In this document: one piece after another, positions 37,129 to 48,367 of the stretch
Numbering within the stretch: the stretch's first letter is position 1
How the letters are laid out: the number at the start of each line of letters is the position of its first letter
The notes under the pieces: model-generated
Seen by the model: the letters and a program-made list of their open reading frames with translations, nothing else
What the model was told of the DNA's origin: nothing
Databases searched by the model: none
Assembly (NCBI GenBank): GCA_029216955.1
Contig: JANAVB010010791.1
Span: 9,117,593 to 9,181,592, forward strand
Source of the DNA: Iris pallida
Taxonomy: Eukaryota; Streptophyta; Magnoliopsida; Asparagales; Iridaceae
Length of the DNA stretch: 64,000 bases
Direction: 5' to 3'
Made by a program: the position numbers and the translations under genes

Positions 37129-40100
37129 AAAGGAGAGCTTCCTCCAAGTCCTGAGGAACTGCTTTCCCAATTCTTCCACAAATGCAAAAATAAATAGAAA
37201 CTTGAAACACACTAGCATTATTGAACAACTCTTCTAGTCAAACAAATGGAAAATCAATACATGACAAGTTCAAAATGTGCTAAAGTTCAAACAATATCCA
37301 AAATCAATAGGTCCTTTTCAGAGTTTGTATAAAGCCAAACGATGATTTTTTTTACTTAGTTTGAGTTTTTGTCTAAAGGTCAAAGCATATCCAACACCAA
37401 TAGGTCCTCTTCAAAATGTGCTACAATTCAAACCAACATTCAGTTACTTGAGAAGAGAAGACTAGAAGTATGACATGGAAGGAGCATAAACTTCATTCTC
37501 TTTCATTTGACATACAATCTACATCTCATATACCTTATAATATACAAATACTAATTCAGCATAAAGAAGTCTCGACTAAAAAGTTCTCAAGTACATTAAT
37601 GGATGCAGCTATGTACAAGTTGCAGGAGCTGACCATGAAGTAAATCCATAAATTGATGGAGAAATCTGTAGAAAAGACTATAATTCATGGCAAAATGAAT
37701 GGGAGTTTGAGTAGTTTTGTGACAGTATAAACATAGGAGATGATGCATACTAAGTCCTGGCTGAGTGTTTCAGTAAGAAATTTTGTTGTTCCACGAAATA
37801 CAAGAGTCAAGATCCCATGGAATATCAACAAAAGCCAAGAGTCAATACTGACTCCAAACCAAACCTTAAGAGGAAGTGCTTTAAACAAAACATATTTATA
37901 TGAATTGTCAATACAAGCTCCAAAAAACTTTGGCCAATACCAAAGTGTGAACCAAACCACATAAACTGCGAGAACTAAACAGCTCCAGACAGAAGACGCC
38001 ATACTACATCTATTCTAATATATATTATGGAGGTTCATATCAACAGAATCTCCCCTATCGGAACTATCATTCAGCCACCAAGTTAAAAATGCCTAATTAA
38101 TTAGCAATGAATTTGAACTATTGAATTGAGTACTCTAAAGCGTTTGTCCCAAACAAGAACAAAATTGTATAATTAATGCAATTTATAGGAGGCAGTAAAT
38201 ATATACCTAAGGGATGTTAATTCGGCCCAACACAAATAGGTGTCAATCAACTACAAGCTAACTGCAGGGAGAAGGAAACATTAGCTACTATGGTAGAAAA
38301 GAAAGTTTCTTTAATCAAATTTGTCTGCACAATATTATCACAAAACAAATTCTTGTATATCAAAGGAAAATTAAGAAGAAATATTATCACTACCCTTGAG
38401 AATTTCTAGTTACATAAGGGCAATGTACTCTAATCTATTTAGAGTTGTATATCATAGACAAATTTGAAGAAAACATTAGCACTTCAATATGTAATGCGTG
38501 TTGGAGTTTGTCAATAGAGGAATCTATCAGACACTGAAAAAATATTAGCACTTCAATGTGTGCAAAATATTATATTGGTTTTCTAAACAGCAGCAGTAAT
38601 GATCGCTTTTCCTGCTCAAATCCATCTATCTGTATAAGAGAATCCAACTTGATTGTGTCATTTAACATATATTCAAAGAAACAGATAAAAAAGGGTAACA
38701 GATCTTCAAGAGAATAACATAACCAACCCCCAAAACCCAACACCTACTCAGCCCGAGCACAGTGGGACACGACTCTAACAGTATTATGGGAAAATGAGTA
38801 CGAACTACAGCACAAATACATATCTGGTCCACTTTTTCTAAGAATAGATAAGTTTGAAAAGTTTAACTAATTCAACTGATACAACACGATCATTTCAGAC
38901 TGAAAATGACTGCATTTTTTTCGTCTTCATCATTTCTAGAGATATGGAGGTGGTGAATTTGAGCACACAAAGTGACAAAGAAAAAAACAAATTGGGAAGA
39001 GAAATAGTGAGGAACAACAATAATAAGCAAGAGGGACACTTGCAGCAAGCAATTTTAGTTCAAATAGGACCCCACTTCTATCTATAATAGCACCGCAACT
39101 TTTCTAGTTGTCCTGCCCTATTTGGATTTTTGAATAGCCATATTCGTGGACATCAAGAATGAATCCAGATAAGATCAGGTTCAAAGAATTAATATTATAA
39201 TGTGAACTACACCTCTCCAAGTAACACTTTTTTCTTCTTCCCTTTTTCCTTTGAGATGAACATTGACAACCAAAAAGTTTATAAATTTAGCGAGGAAGAA
39301 AGCCCATAGAAACTCAAAAGCCAAACTAAGAATTTATTGCTTCAACCTAAAAAGAGTTGATTATAGAAAAACAAAGGAATGCTCCCAAAAGAAACTAGTC
39401 TATATACTCTCAATTCACCCATAGGAGCCGATGCCTCCTTAGAAAGGGAAAAGAATAGGAACTGTAACCAGTAACCAATTGGCGAGCTTTCAATAATAAG
39501 ATAACAATGGTAAAACACACATTTGTGCTTAGTTTCTAGATCCTACAGTTGTACTATTTGTTGCTTAAAGTATAATCTATAAATTGTTGTTTCTTGTTTC
39601 TACCTCCTAGCTACCTGCTTTGTGTGCTAAAGTCATTGTTAGGGAGAAATTTACGTAATAAAAATGTACATGATGTGCATTTATGCTTTAGTTACTCGCT
39701 CTTGTACTTTGCTCCCGTGAACTCAGAATCTTAGTTGAGAAAGAATCCTTGTACTGATGAAAGCTTATATTTTGTTGAAGAAGATTCCTTGTTCCTATGA
39801 AACCTCAAATGTCAATTAAGGAAGAATCTTTTTACTGACAGATTGTTTCACATTCCTTTGGATCCTTCTCCAAAATTTTGTTGTTTTTGTTAAAGACCCT
39901 ACTTGATGTTGCAGCAATAAGTTAAGGAATTGGAGGAACTTGATCCCTCATAGTAACAACACTAGATAGAATGGATAAGGACTTTGGTAGTACAAAGTTT
40001 GATACACATTTATGGTAGAAAAAATCTTTGATAAAAAACACAATTGAAGCTTGTTACAATAAAAAAAATACTTTCCACAAAGTTCATTTAGATATATTTT

Positions 40101-41014
40101 TCTAGGATGCGAGTAAACAATACCTGTCTGGGCATATAATGTTCGTTTCTACTATTTGCATGCCATCGATACTCAGCAAGTACATACTTTGATACTTGGT
40201 TATACAATTCAACATAGGAGCCAACCATCCTTATGAGTTATGCATTTGAAATTGTTCAAAAGATTTTGGGCACATAATGTTCTCAACAGATAATATAGAC
40301 ACAACTTAAATGATAGAGGGTTCATACTATCTAAGCTGTAGATATGAAAAGGTTCAAAGAGGAATAGTCCTTAATTGTTCTCTAGTTTATTATAATTCTT
40401 CACTATATGCTATAAATCATGCCCAGACAGGAAGTACGATTTAGTATTGGTCAATATCACTATCAATTGCATGATACCAAGTAAATATAACGTATTTCTC
40501 ATAGCTGGAAAAAAATTAAGTATGTATTTTTATGCAGTACCATATTGCAGTAATAATGAAACCATAACATCTATTCTAGAGGCAAAAAGCAAGTCCTACA
40601 ATATATGATACAATCATATTGGACCAAAAGCACCACCATAGAGAATTGAGTTGGATTTATATTATTAAGTTTGTGTTGTATATTACAAGAACATTATTGA
40701 GCTTGTTCAACATGTTATGCTTCAACAAGTGGCATACTCTACAACGTCCAAGGCCGGTGCAATCTTATTAGGAACATATTGCCTAAACCCCTATATTTTA
40801 TTTTAATTATTATAGTAATTTAAAAAGTTTGTTATACCTATTTCTATATTAAACCAGTAGTTTTCTTTCTAGTTAATATATATGTATATATGCTTGTATA
40901 TTATACTATCATAAAAGTAGTCCACAATATAGTTGGGAATTTAGATATATTTTTCTTCTTTATATTTTTAGAAATTTCTTTTGGCATTTTAACCTATTTA
41001 TTTCACTAGCTAAT
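37129..41014. other. AT-rich, apparently low-copy sequence without a clear gene
   Basis: Nearly 3.9 kb with no similarity I recognise to the retroelements around it and no repeat of itself elsewhere in the window. Short open frames (37,685-38,002 minus; 38,854-39,087 plus) are the longest. It could be intergenic or intronic host DNA. The start of gypsy-2's LTR probably lies in its last few hundred bases. Confidence 0.4.
37685..38002 (-). CDS. Possible small hydrophobic ORF, unrecognised
   Basis: A 105-codon frame starts ATGGCGTCTTCT (MASSVWSCL), a common style of plant start. Its translation is rich in Trp, Leu, Val and Phe, with hydrophobic segments near residues 4-22 (with WFTLWYW) and about 53-70, so it could encode a membrane segment or a signal-anchored first exon. 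I recognise no family. A hydrophobic frame of this length can arise by chance in AT-rich DNA, and no splice-linked second exon was found. Confidence 0.15.
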   Translation of the reverse strand: MASSVWSCLVLAVYVVWFTLWYWPKFFGACIDNSYKYVLFKALPLKVWFGVSIDSWLLLIFHGILTLVFRGTTKFLTETLSQDLVCIISYVYTVTKLLKLPFILP

Positions 41015-41015
41015 G

Positions 41016-41070
<55 letters not shown>

Positions 41071-41094
41071 TATATATATATATATATATATGTG
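41015..41094. repeat. (TA)n microsatellite, probably in gypsy-2 LTR
   Basis: About 80 bp of TA repeats with one CACA interruption. It stands before the leader region of gypsy-2's LTR, in the same relative place as in LTR-A. Confidence 0.9.
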
Positions 41095-43739
41095 AAAAAA
41101 AGAGTATAATGCTGCTACAGTACTTGGAGTTCCCCCGACCCCAAATCCAGTACGTTGAGTAGCAGACTCAAGGATTTCAAAATTTTGAAATGACCTCAAT
41201 CTTTCACCAAATTTAATCAAATTTTTTTGATCGATCCAAATAGGATTGTCTACTGTATAAACGTCTCAATTCTAATCTAAACCCAATAGGAAATTCAAAT
41301 TAAATTTTGTTTAAATCCGAGTATATGAACTCGAACCCATCGGATAGAAACCTTCGAAACCTAAAATTTTTTCTTCTGTGAGCTTTGCGCAACGACCCCG
41401 AGCACACCATAACCTGGGCGAACATCCCCAGACCGCCGTCGACCACTGCGGAGATACCGGAGCACCGCCGCCGTCGATCTCTGCAACAGAGAGTTCTTTA
41501 TTTTGGTTCAGAACCGATTCCCAGGTACTCCCCTTTTTGATTTAATTTTCCCTTATATACAAGATTGTTTTTGACTCTGCGAAGTTCCCTAGGAAGCCTA
41601 TGTAACCGCCTATGAACCCCTCCAAAGGGATTTTAGCATAACCTTGTAGTTTGAGCGAAAACTCGCCTCGAAGTTGACAACTTTTTGCTCACAAAATAGA
41701 GCATGAGGGCAGTTTAAACCCTCAACTTGGAAACCAAATGATGGACTGAATATTAGGATTTTCGAAAAACTAATTAAAAACAGAGGAAGACAACATATAC
41801 GAGAGTAGAACCCAACTCTTAGAACTTAATTTAGTTAATTAGGTAGAAAGTTATTTGGTTACAAAGTTTAAGAAAAACCATGTTTTAAAACTGTAGAAAT
41901 TAGAAAACTTTTTCCGATACAGCGTGCGCCCCGACAAACCAGGCGACGTGGTCGCACACTATATGCATCGAATGGCGCGTATGTATTTTGCCGATGTATG
42001 GAAACTGACAGGGCTCAATTTTGTTGCGTGTGGGTGACGAAATCAGTACGTATCCGTCAAGATACCCTCATATCTACTTTTTGCAAACTTGACCATAACT
42101 TCATGCATGTTCGGGGAATTAGCACGAAACTTGTGCCAGTAGAACCACATCGATTTTCTGGTCCTGTATGCCAAGTTTGGTCCAATTCTGAGAAAGTTGA
42201 TCGGAATACAAAATTTGACGGGCCCGCGACCCGATCCGACGGGCGAAATTGTGTACGACTCATCGAAATCCAAAATTGGACATACCATTGGGTTCGTCTC
42301 CTCAAAACGGATTCGTAGACATGTAGTTTGACAAATTTAGAGATCGTAGACATTGGTACGCGTTTCGGTGCAAAGCGGATCCAACGGCGGATATCGTTTT
42401 GACCCAAAATTATGATTTTGCCCCAGTTTCGGAATTTGACTTTCGGACAGGCATTTTCTAGAGATATCTTTTACACAGAAAACGTTTTTGATGTTTGTTT
42501 CAGCATTCGGAGTCATCTGTGAATTATGCGTTTTTTGGTGCTGCCGCTTGCGACTGTTGGATTGCCTTCCTCGTACCACAGACAAGTATACCTTGCCATA
42601 GAGTCTATTGTGCTCATTTATTTTCAGTATATTTTATTATTGCATATTTCTTTCTCTTATTTGTCATTTTGTTTATATTGTGCGTCCAAGTCACACTTGG
42701 GTGCAGGCGACTAGATTTAGTCGTTTAGGTTAGTTTATACTTTTTTATGCATATCGACCTAGTGTTAGACGACCACCTTATGAGTGTGGGATATTTTCAT
42801 ATCTTCTATGGCCTTAACACATGTGTATCACGTGATGAGTGAGTTCATATAGGACACATACCTGCATACTCGACTGGCCATCGATACGTATAGGTCGTGC
42901 GACGGATAGTAGGTAACTGTTATTAGTGTGTCTAATTAGAAGCCATAGCAGTTGCCAACTGGATAGGTTGTGGATACATCTTAGACAGGAGCATTGGGTG
43001 GAGGGGATAGCTACAAGCGTAGGGGCTACATTTATATTTTTACACACATTTATGGGCCGATAGTGACTCGTATGAGCGCTACTTTCTGCCCCTGGCCGAT
43101 AGCGACTCGGATGAGTGCTACTTACTGCCATTCATTATTTCCTCTGCTGATCCTACATCCCCTGCGTAGAATGTTGTCCTCAAAGCGCATCTCACATAGA
43201 CGGTTAGGAGATCCTGTAGTATCATAGTTGCATGTTTGCATATTCTGTTATTTTGGCATATTTTTCTGTATCTTGTTACGTCCCTCTGAGGACCTGGTGA
43301 CCTCTCTAGGATTAGACGAGCAGGACTATCCATAGGAGTACGGAGCAGCTTTGGATCCTTCTTACGTCGATGACGAGGCAACTCTCGCTGATATTTAGTT
43401 TTTATTATTATCTGAGACTATGTAGTGGACATCTTTTTATCTTCATCTTTCTATTTTGAGGAGGTTGGACTCCATCTAGTTGAGACTATTTTTCATAGCT
43501 GTTTGGAGTGGGTATATCCACCCGACTATCTCTTAACTTCTTTTATTATTGAGACTTATTATTCATTCTGTGTTGAGCTGTGGATGATATATAGTTATTT
43601 ATATTGTGGCTTATCATGTTATATTATTTACAACTTATGTACAAATACGAGGATACCACATATTGGTGTATTCTTCATATACGTGCAGTTGGCATGCTGA
43701 CGTACTTAGTCCTATGTATTATGGGACTGGGGCGTTACA
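41095..43739 (+). mobile_element. Gypsy-2 5' LTR (left boundary unresolved)
   Basis: The right end is GGGGCGTTACA, directly followed by the post-LTR motif. Inside, a GC-rich leader (41,390-41,480) is followed by a block at 42,130-42,350 that matches the reverse complement of LTR-A 6500-6730 (roughly three quarters identical by eye), so the two LTR families are related and lie in opposite orientation. The left end should be TG-something upstream of the TA tract but I could not fix it. Open frames here are not genes. Confidence 0.7.
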
Positions 43740-43766
43740 TATTTTTGTGGTAGCCCATGCAGGTCA
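43740..43766 (+). promoter_or_regulatory. Gypsy-2 post-LTR motif
   Basis: TATTTTTGTGGTAGCC then CATGCAGGTC directly after the LTR end. Same block as 5477-5502 and 14,040-14,064, in the position of a primer-binding site. Confidence 0.5.
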
Positions 43767-43945
43767 TATAATATTGTTGGGTTACATGACTGTGCCCAAC
43801 AAGCCTGCATATAGGAGTAGGATATAGAATCTCATCCACATATTAATACCTTTCTTGATCTCTTCTCAACTTTTTATTTGACTGCTTGATTGCATCCAGT
43901 TTGATTTTGTTCTAACCAAAACTCTAATTTTTGTGCCAATATAGG
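43767..43945 (+). other. Gypsy-2 leader
   Basis: About 180 bp of T-rich leader before the first gag ATG. It ends TTTTTGTGCCAATATAG, which resembles a splice acceptor, directly before GATGAATC. Confidence 0.4.
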
Positions 43946-45340
43946 ATGAATCTTCGTAGTGGACGCGCTACCCCTCTCGTTATTACTGATGGGTGCTCAA
44001 TAACTCAAGAGGGACCAGTTGGTCAGCCACCCCTAGCCATGTCCCCTACCACTCCAGCACTATCCGGACCAGCCTTGCAGCCTGTGATGACACCACCCAC
44101 TACTCCGCAGCGAGCCCCAACACCCCAAGTGGGACAGACATGCCCCGAAAATCCTGCAGCTCAAGAAGAGTCCCTCCACCTCCGCTACCCTATCTACCTC
44201 AGTTTCTAGCCCATTTTCCATCCCCATATCTACCACCATATCCACCGCAGTAGCCTCCACAGTATCCACCATCATATCTACCACAGCAGCCCCTACCATA
44301 TCCACCATAATATCTACCACCATATCCGTCCTAGTATCCTCCACAATATCCACCTCAGTATCCTCCATCATACCTACCACGGTATCCCCTTCCGTATCCT
44401 TCATATCCTCCACAATACGGGCCTCAGGGTGTCCCACAGTTTATAACCCAGATGCCATATATGCCCCCACAGTAGTCCGTGCCTCAGGCTGGTGGGACTT
44501 CTACAGACCAGATCCTCTAAGGCTTAGTACAGGCCCAGATGCAGCAGAACGAGAACATTAGGAGGAGTTTGGAGACAGCACGGACCCGAGCACCCTAAGC
44601 CTCTGTAGGCTCTATCGAGGAAGTCTGCAACATGAATCCTCCACACTTCAAAGGCACTGAAGACATCATCGGAATCACCAATTGGCTGGTTAAGATAGAA
44701 AATCTCTTGAAGACTTCGGAGTTATCCGCAGATCTATGGATGACAGCAGTGAAGTTACAGTTGGAAGAAAATGCTTACTATTGGTGGGCCGCAGAGGAGA
44801 GACGGCTAGGAGTTGATAAGTCATGGAAGGAATTCAAAAGGCTGTTCAATAAGAAGTTTTCTCTGACACTGCCAAGGATGCACTGTATGACCAGTTTCTA
44901 CACTTAGAGCAGGGGAGTATGACAGTTGATGAGTACGACGCCGAGTTTAGTCGGTCGAGTCATTTTGTACCGGGGTTGGTTACGACGGAGCTGGAGAAAG
45001 CCAAAAGATTTCATAGAGTTGCAAAGATACACCAACTCCGAGTCGAGGGTCTCCCAAGTAGCTGTTCTGGCAGAGGCTAGAACTCAAGAGGCCATAAGCA
45101 AGAAGGCACACCGACGAGCTACTTCGACCATGGGATCAGCTAAGACTACTATAGGAGGGCCAGTGAGACGTCCTCCCTCACACCAGTATCACCACAGGAC
45201 AGGGACATACCAGGCACAAGAGAAGGCCACTTGCCATTTTTGTGGCAAAGTTGGTCATGTTCAGAGAGACTGTCGATGACAACTGGGACATTGCCTAGCT
45301 TGCGGATCGAGTCAGCACCAGGCTAGAGATTGCTCATTTC
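43946..45340 (+). pseudogene. gag: Gypsy-2 gag with Pro/Tyr repeats
   Basis: Likely start ATG 43,946 (MNLRSGRATPL). A frame change follows; the rest is read in the frame of 43,993. From 44,190 to 44,460 it encodes a run of YPPQ/YLPQ units broken by several TAG codons standing where CAG is expected. The gag core is 44,632-44,907 (FKGTEDIIGITNWL, ENAYYWWAAEERR). Two CCHC knuckles follow: 45,232-45,273 (CHFCGKVGHVQRDC) and about 45,294-45,335 (CLACGSSQHQARDC), separated by a TGA. Capsid and RNA-binding role when intact; here non-functional. Confidence 0.85.
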
Positions 45341-47365
45341 AGAGGACCACTCCACAGAACCAGCACCAGATACAGAGGCTAGCGATTACGGGACCAGAAG
45401 TACTACGACCACCTTTACCCCCTCAGGCAACCCAATTTCAACAGGCTAGCGCACAAACGGGTAATCAAAGGGTTGGGAAGGCTTTTGCACTAGCTACAGA
45501 AGAGATAGAACCAGAGGTGGACGTTATAGCAGATATAGTTTTAGTTGCATCATTTCCTGCCATTACATTATTTGACACTAGAGCCACCCATTCATTCATG
45601 GCCACTAGCTTTGCCACTAGACACAGCATATCCATGTCATCTTTACCTAAAAATATTAGAATCCTCACTAGAGGAGGAGTTGTACCTGTTAGAGGTGTTT
45701 GTAGAGATTGTTCTGTAGTGATAAGTGGTAGAGAGATGAAGGCATGACTTCTTTTATTCCCTATGTCGACATTCGACATGGTTCTTGGAATGGACTGGTT
45801 GAGCTAGCATTTCGCTCTCATAGACTGCCATAAGGAAAGTATTGTCTTTAGACCACCGAATGCAACGGAGTTCGAGTTCACCAAGGAAGAAGCCTTGAGA
45901 AGCGATGCACCAGCATTGGGGACTGACATGATGATGTAGGACACCCCTTAGCACCCTGTTATCACTGAGTTTGAGGATGTGTTCCTCGAGGAATTGCCAG
46001 GACTGCCACCTGGCCGAGATATTGAGTTTTCTATAGAGCTTATTCCCGGAGTCGAGCCTATTTCATCTCGAGTATATCGACTAGCACCCAAGGAGTTGGT
46101 AGAGATGAAGACACATATTGACAACTTATTGGGAAAAGGCTTTATTCGTGCTAGTACGTCCCCATGGGGAGCACCTGTTCTTTTTGTGCCTAAGAAAGAT
46201 GGGATAGTACGCATGTGCATCGACTACAGAGCCTTGAATGTAATGACGGTGAAGAATAAGTACCCCTTGCCACGTATAGACGATCTATTCGACCAGTTGA
46301 GTGGGTCCAAAGTATTCTCGAAGATCGACTTACGATCGGGCTATCACCAACTGAAGGTTCGGAAGAAAGATATTCTGAAGACGGCATTTCGATCGAGGTA
46401 TGGATACTACGAGTTCTTGGTCATGCCTTTCGGTTTGACCAACGCTCCTGCAGTCTTCATGAATTTAATAAACAAGATCTTTCACAAGTGCTTGGACAAA
46501 TTTGTAGTCGTCTTTATAGATGATATCTTGATTTACTCCAAGAGCCAAGAGGAGCATGAGCAGCATCTACGGATTATTTTTGAAACATTGAAGATTGAGC
46601 GACTTTACATGAAGATTAGCAAGTGTGATTTCTTTCTCAAGGAAGTATCATTTCTTGGATACATCGTTACTGGAGATGGCATATCAGTAGATCCGGAGAA
46701 GATCACAACAGTCAACGCATGGCCCGCTCCTACATCAGCTTCTGAGGTGAGAAATTTTCTTGGACTTATGGGATATTACCGAAGGTTCGTAGAAGATTTC
46801 TCTTGAATAGTAGGGCCTATGACTCGACTAACTTGCAAGGATCAGGAGTTTTTATGGACAGATGAATGTCAAGCCGCTTTTGACGAGTTGAAGAAGCGCT
46901 TGACCACTGTACCCATCTTGACACTACCATCGGGCCCGAGAGGATTCGTGATCTACAGCGATGCATCCGGAAAGGGATTAGGATGCATGTTGATACAGCA
47001 TGGTCATGTAGTAGCATATGCATCAAGACAGTTGAGGGTGCATGAGAAGAATTATCCAACCCACGATCTAGAGCTTGCAGCGGTTATCTTTGCTTTGAAG
47101 CTATGGAGACACTACTTGTACGGTGAAAAGGTTGATATCTATACTGATCATAAGAGCCTCAAGTATGTGTTCACAAAAAAAGAGTTGAATATGCGACAAC
47201 GACGTTAGTCGGAGTCAATGAAAGATTACGAGATTAAGCTACATTATCATCCGGGCAAGACTAATGTCATGGCAGATGCATTAAGCCGTAAGCCCATGGC
47301 ACACTTCTTGACTATACAGAAGGAGTTGATTAGAGACTTACAACAGCTTGGTATTGAGGTAGTAT
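45341..47365 (+). pseudogene. pol: Gypsy-2 pol: protease, RT, RNase H, cut by Sirevirus
   Basis: The protease active site reads FDTRATHSF (45,571 on), with Arg in place of the invariant Gly; a stop near 45,746 and DMVLGMDWL follow. RT is open from 45,979 to the TGA at 46,804: KAP-type substrate region altered to [27 protein letters not shown] and catalytic FIDD ([13 protein letters not shown]). RNase H is 46,819-47,208 ([42 protein letters not shown]), then a TAG after RQRR and a short open piece with MADALSRKP. Coding stops at 47,365, where the Sirevirus LTR begins. Integrase and the 3' LTR are expected beyond the right edge of the window. Confidence 0.92.
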
Positions 47366-47658
47366 TGTTGACACAAAGTCACAGTCAACCAAATATTGAC
47401 AATATTGACTAAATAATATCTGTAATAATTCAATACGACACACGACGTCTGCATTAAGATCAAGACAGAAGACAGCTCAGCTTCCGTGTCTCAGTTGATT
47501 CAAGTATGTATTTTACACTTTCTTTGAGTCTAGACTAATGTAATCTGAGTCATGCTGAGCTCTTGAAACTTAGACTATAGCCTACCCAAAAATCCTAAAG
47601 CTCCACCAAACCAGAAATTCCCAAATGGTCCCCTTTGAACCACTCTGTGCTCTGGAGA

Positions 47659-47708
47659 CAGAGTTCGGGCCGAACTCTGCCTCCACACAGAGTTCGGGAC
47701 GAACTCTG
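47659..47708 (+). promoter_or_regulatory. Paired U3 palindromes
   Basis: Two inverted repeats stand 8 bp apart: 47,659-47,679 (arms CAGAGTTCGG and CCGAACTCTG around one G) and 47,688-47,708 (arms CAGAGTTCG and CGAACTCTG around GGA). CG-rich palindromes upstream of the promoter are a known Sirevirus LTR trait. The counterpart in the next LTR is 56,419-56,468, and related half-sites precede the downstream ORF at 53,897-53,940. Confidence 0.7.
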
Positions 47709-47811
47709 TCCCCTAGAAATCAGGAATCCTAATTTTAGGGTTAGTTGGTTGCTAGTTGTCCAACGGCCAAATATTTGAATTTTCCTACCCGAATTCTGGC
47801 CGAATTCTGCC

Positions 47812-47830
47812 TATAAAAACACTATAAATA
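47812..47830 (+). promoter_or_regulatory. Sirevirus LTR TATA boxes
   Basis: TATAAAAA (47,812) and TATAAATA (47,823) stand before a CT-rich tract (47,845-47,885) typical of a plant start region. Transcription would begin near 47,855, placing R and U5 to the right. Confidence 0.75.
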
Positions 47831-48314
47831 GGGCATAAATTCTCTCATTCCAATCCATCCAATCTTCTCTTCTCTTCTCTCTTATAAGCTCAAATAAGCC
47901 ATATCCTTCCCATCTACTAGCCACAAGCCTCCTAAGTCTCGAGTTCTCAGCATCTCTCAGTTAGGATTCTTGTGCAAGAGTCGAAGAAGTCGCTTGGACA
48001 ATTCCAAGCAAATTGCCACTGCGATCCTCTGTTAGAAGTTGACGTGCTCTTCTGAAGTAAAGGCACGGTTGTAAACTACTATTTCACAAATAGTGGATTT
48101 GAATACTGAGCTAGAGTTCTCAGGCCTGGACTAGTCCTCCACGAGGGAAACCAGGTTAAAATTGCTGTGTTTGCGTATGCTCTTTTTGCTCTCTATTTAT
48201 TTTCCGCACTTTACTCTGATTATTTATTGTTGGTGAAAGAGTTATTTTTAATTGGTCATTTTTCTATATATACTCTATTCACCCCCCTCTAGAGTTGCCA
48301 AACTGTTCTTCAAT

Positions 48315-48326
48315 TGGTATCAGAGC
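48315..48326 (+). promoter_or_regulatory. Primer-binding site, unit 1
   Basis: TGGTATCAGAGC, complementary to the initiator tRNA-Met 3' end, two bases after the LTR end. Confidence 0.95.
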
Positions 48327-48367
48327 TCTGTTCTCTTTATAAGGACTAACATCCTAAGAGCTGATCC

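Larger units (their letters stand above)
47366..48312 (+). mobile_element. Sirevirus 5' LTR, unit 1 (947 bp)
   Basis: Runs from TGTTGACACAAAG to GTTCTTCA, immediately followed by the initiator-Met primer site. The same 947 bp recur at 56,126-57,072 with about 22 substitutions (about 2.3%, hand count). Left flank is AGTAT, the expected target duplication. Contains U3 palindromes, two TATA boxes and a CT-rich start region. Confidence 0.95.

Noticed and set aside
44060..44437. 125-codon minus-strand frame opposite gypsy-2 gag
   Set aside because: Antisense of the YPPQ repeat, which lacks minus-strand stops because of its composition.
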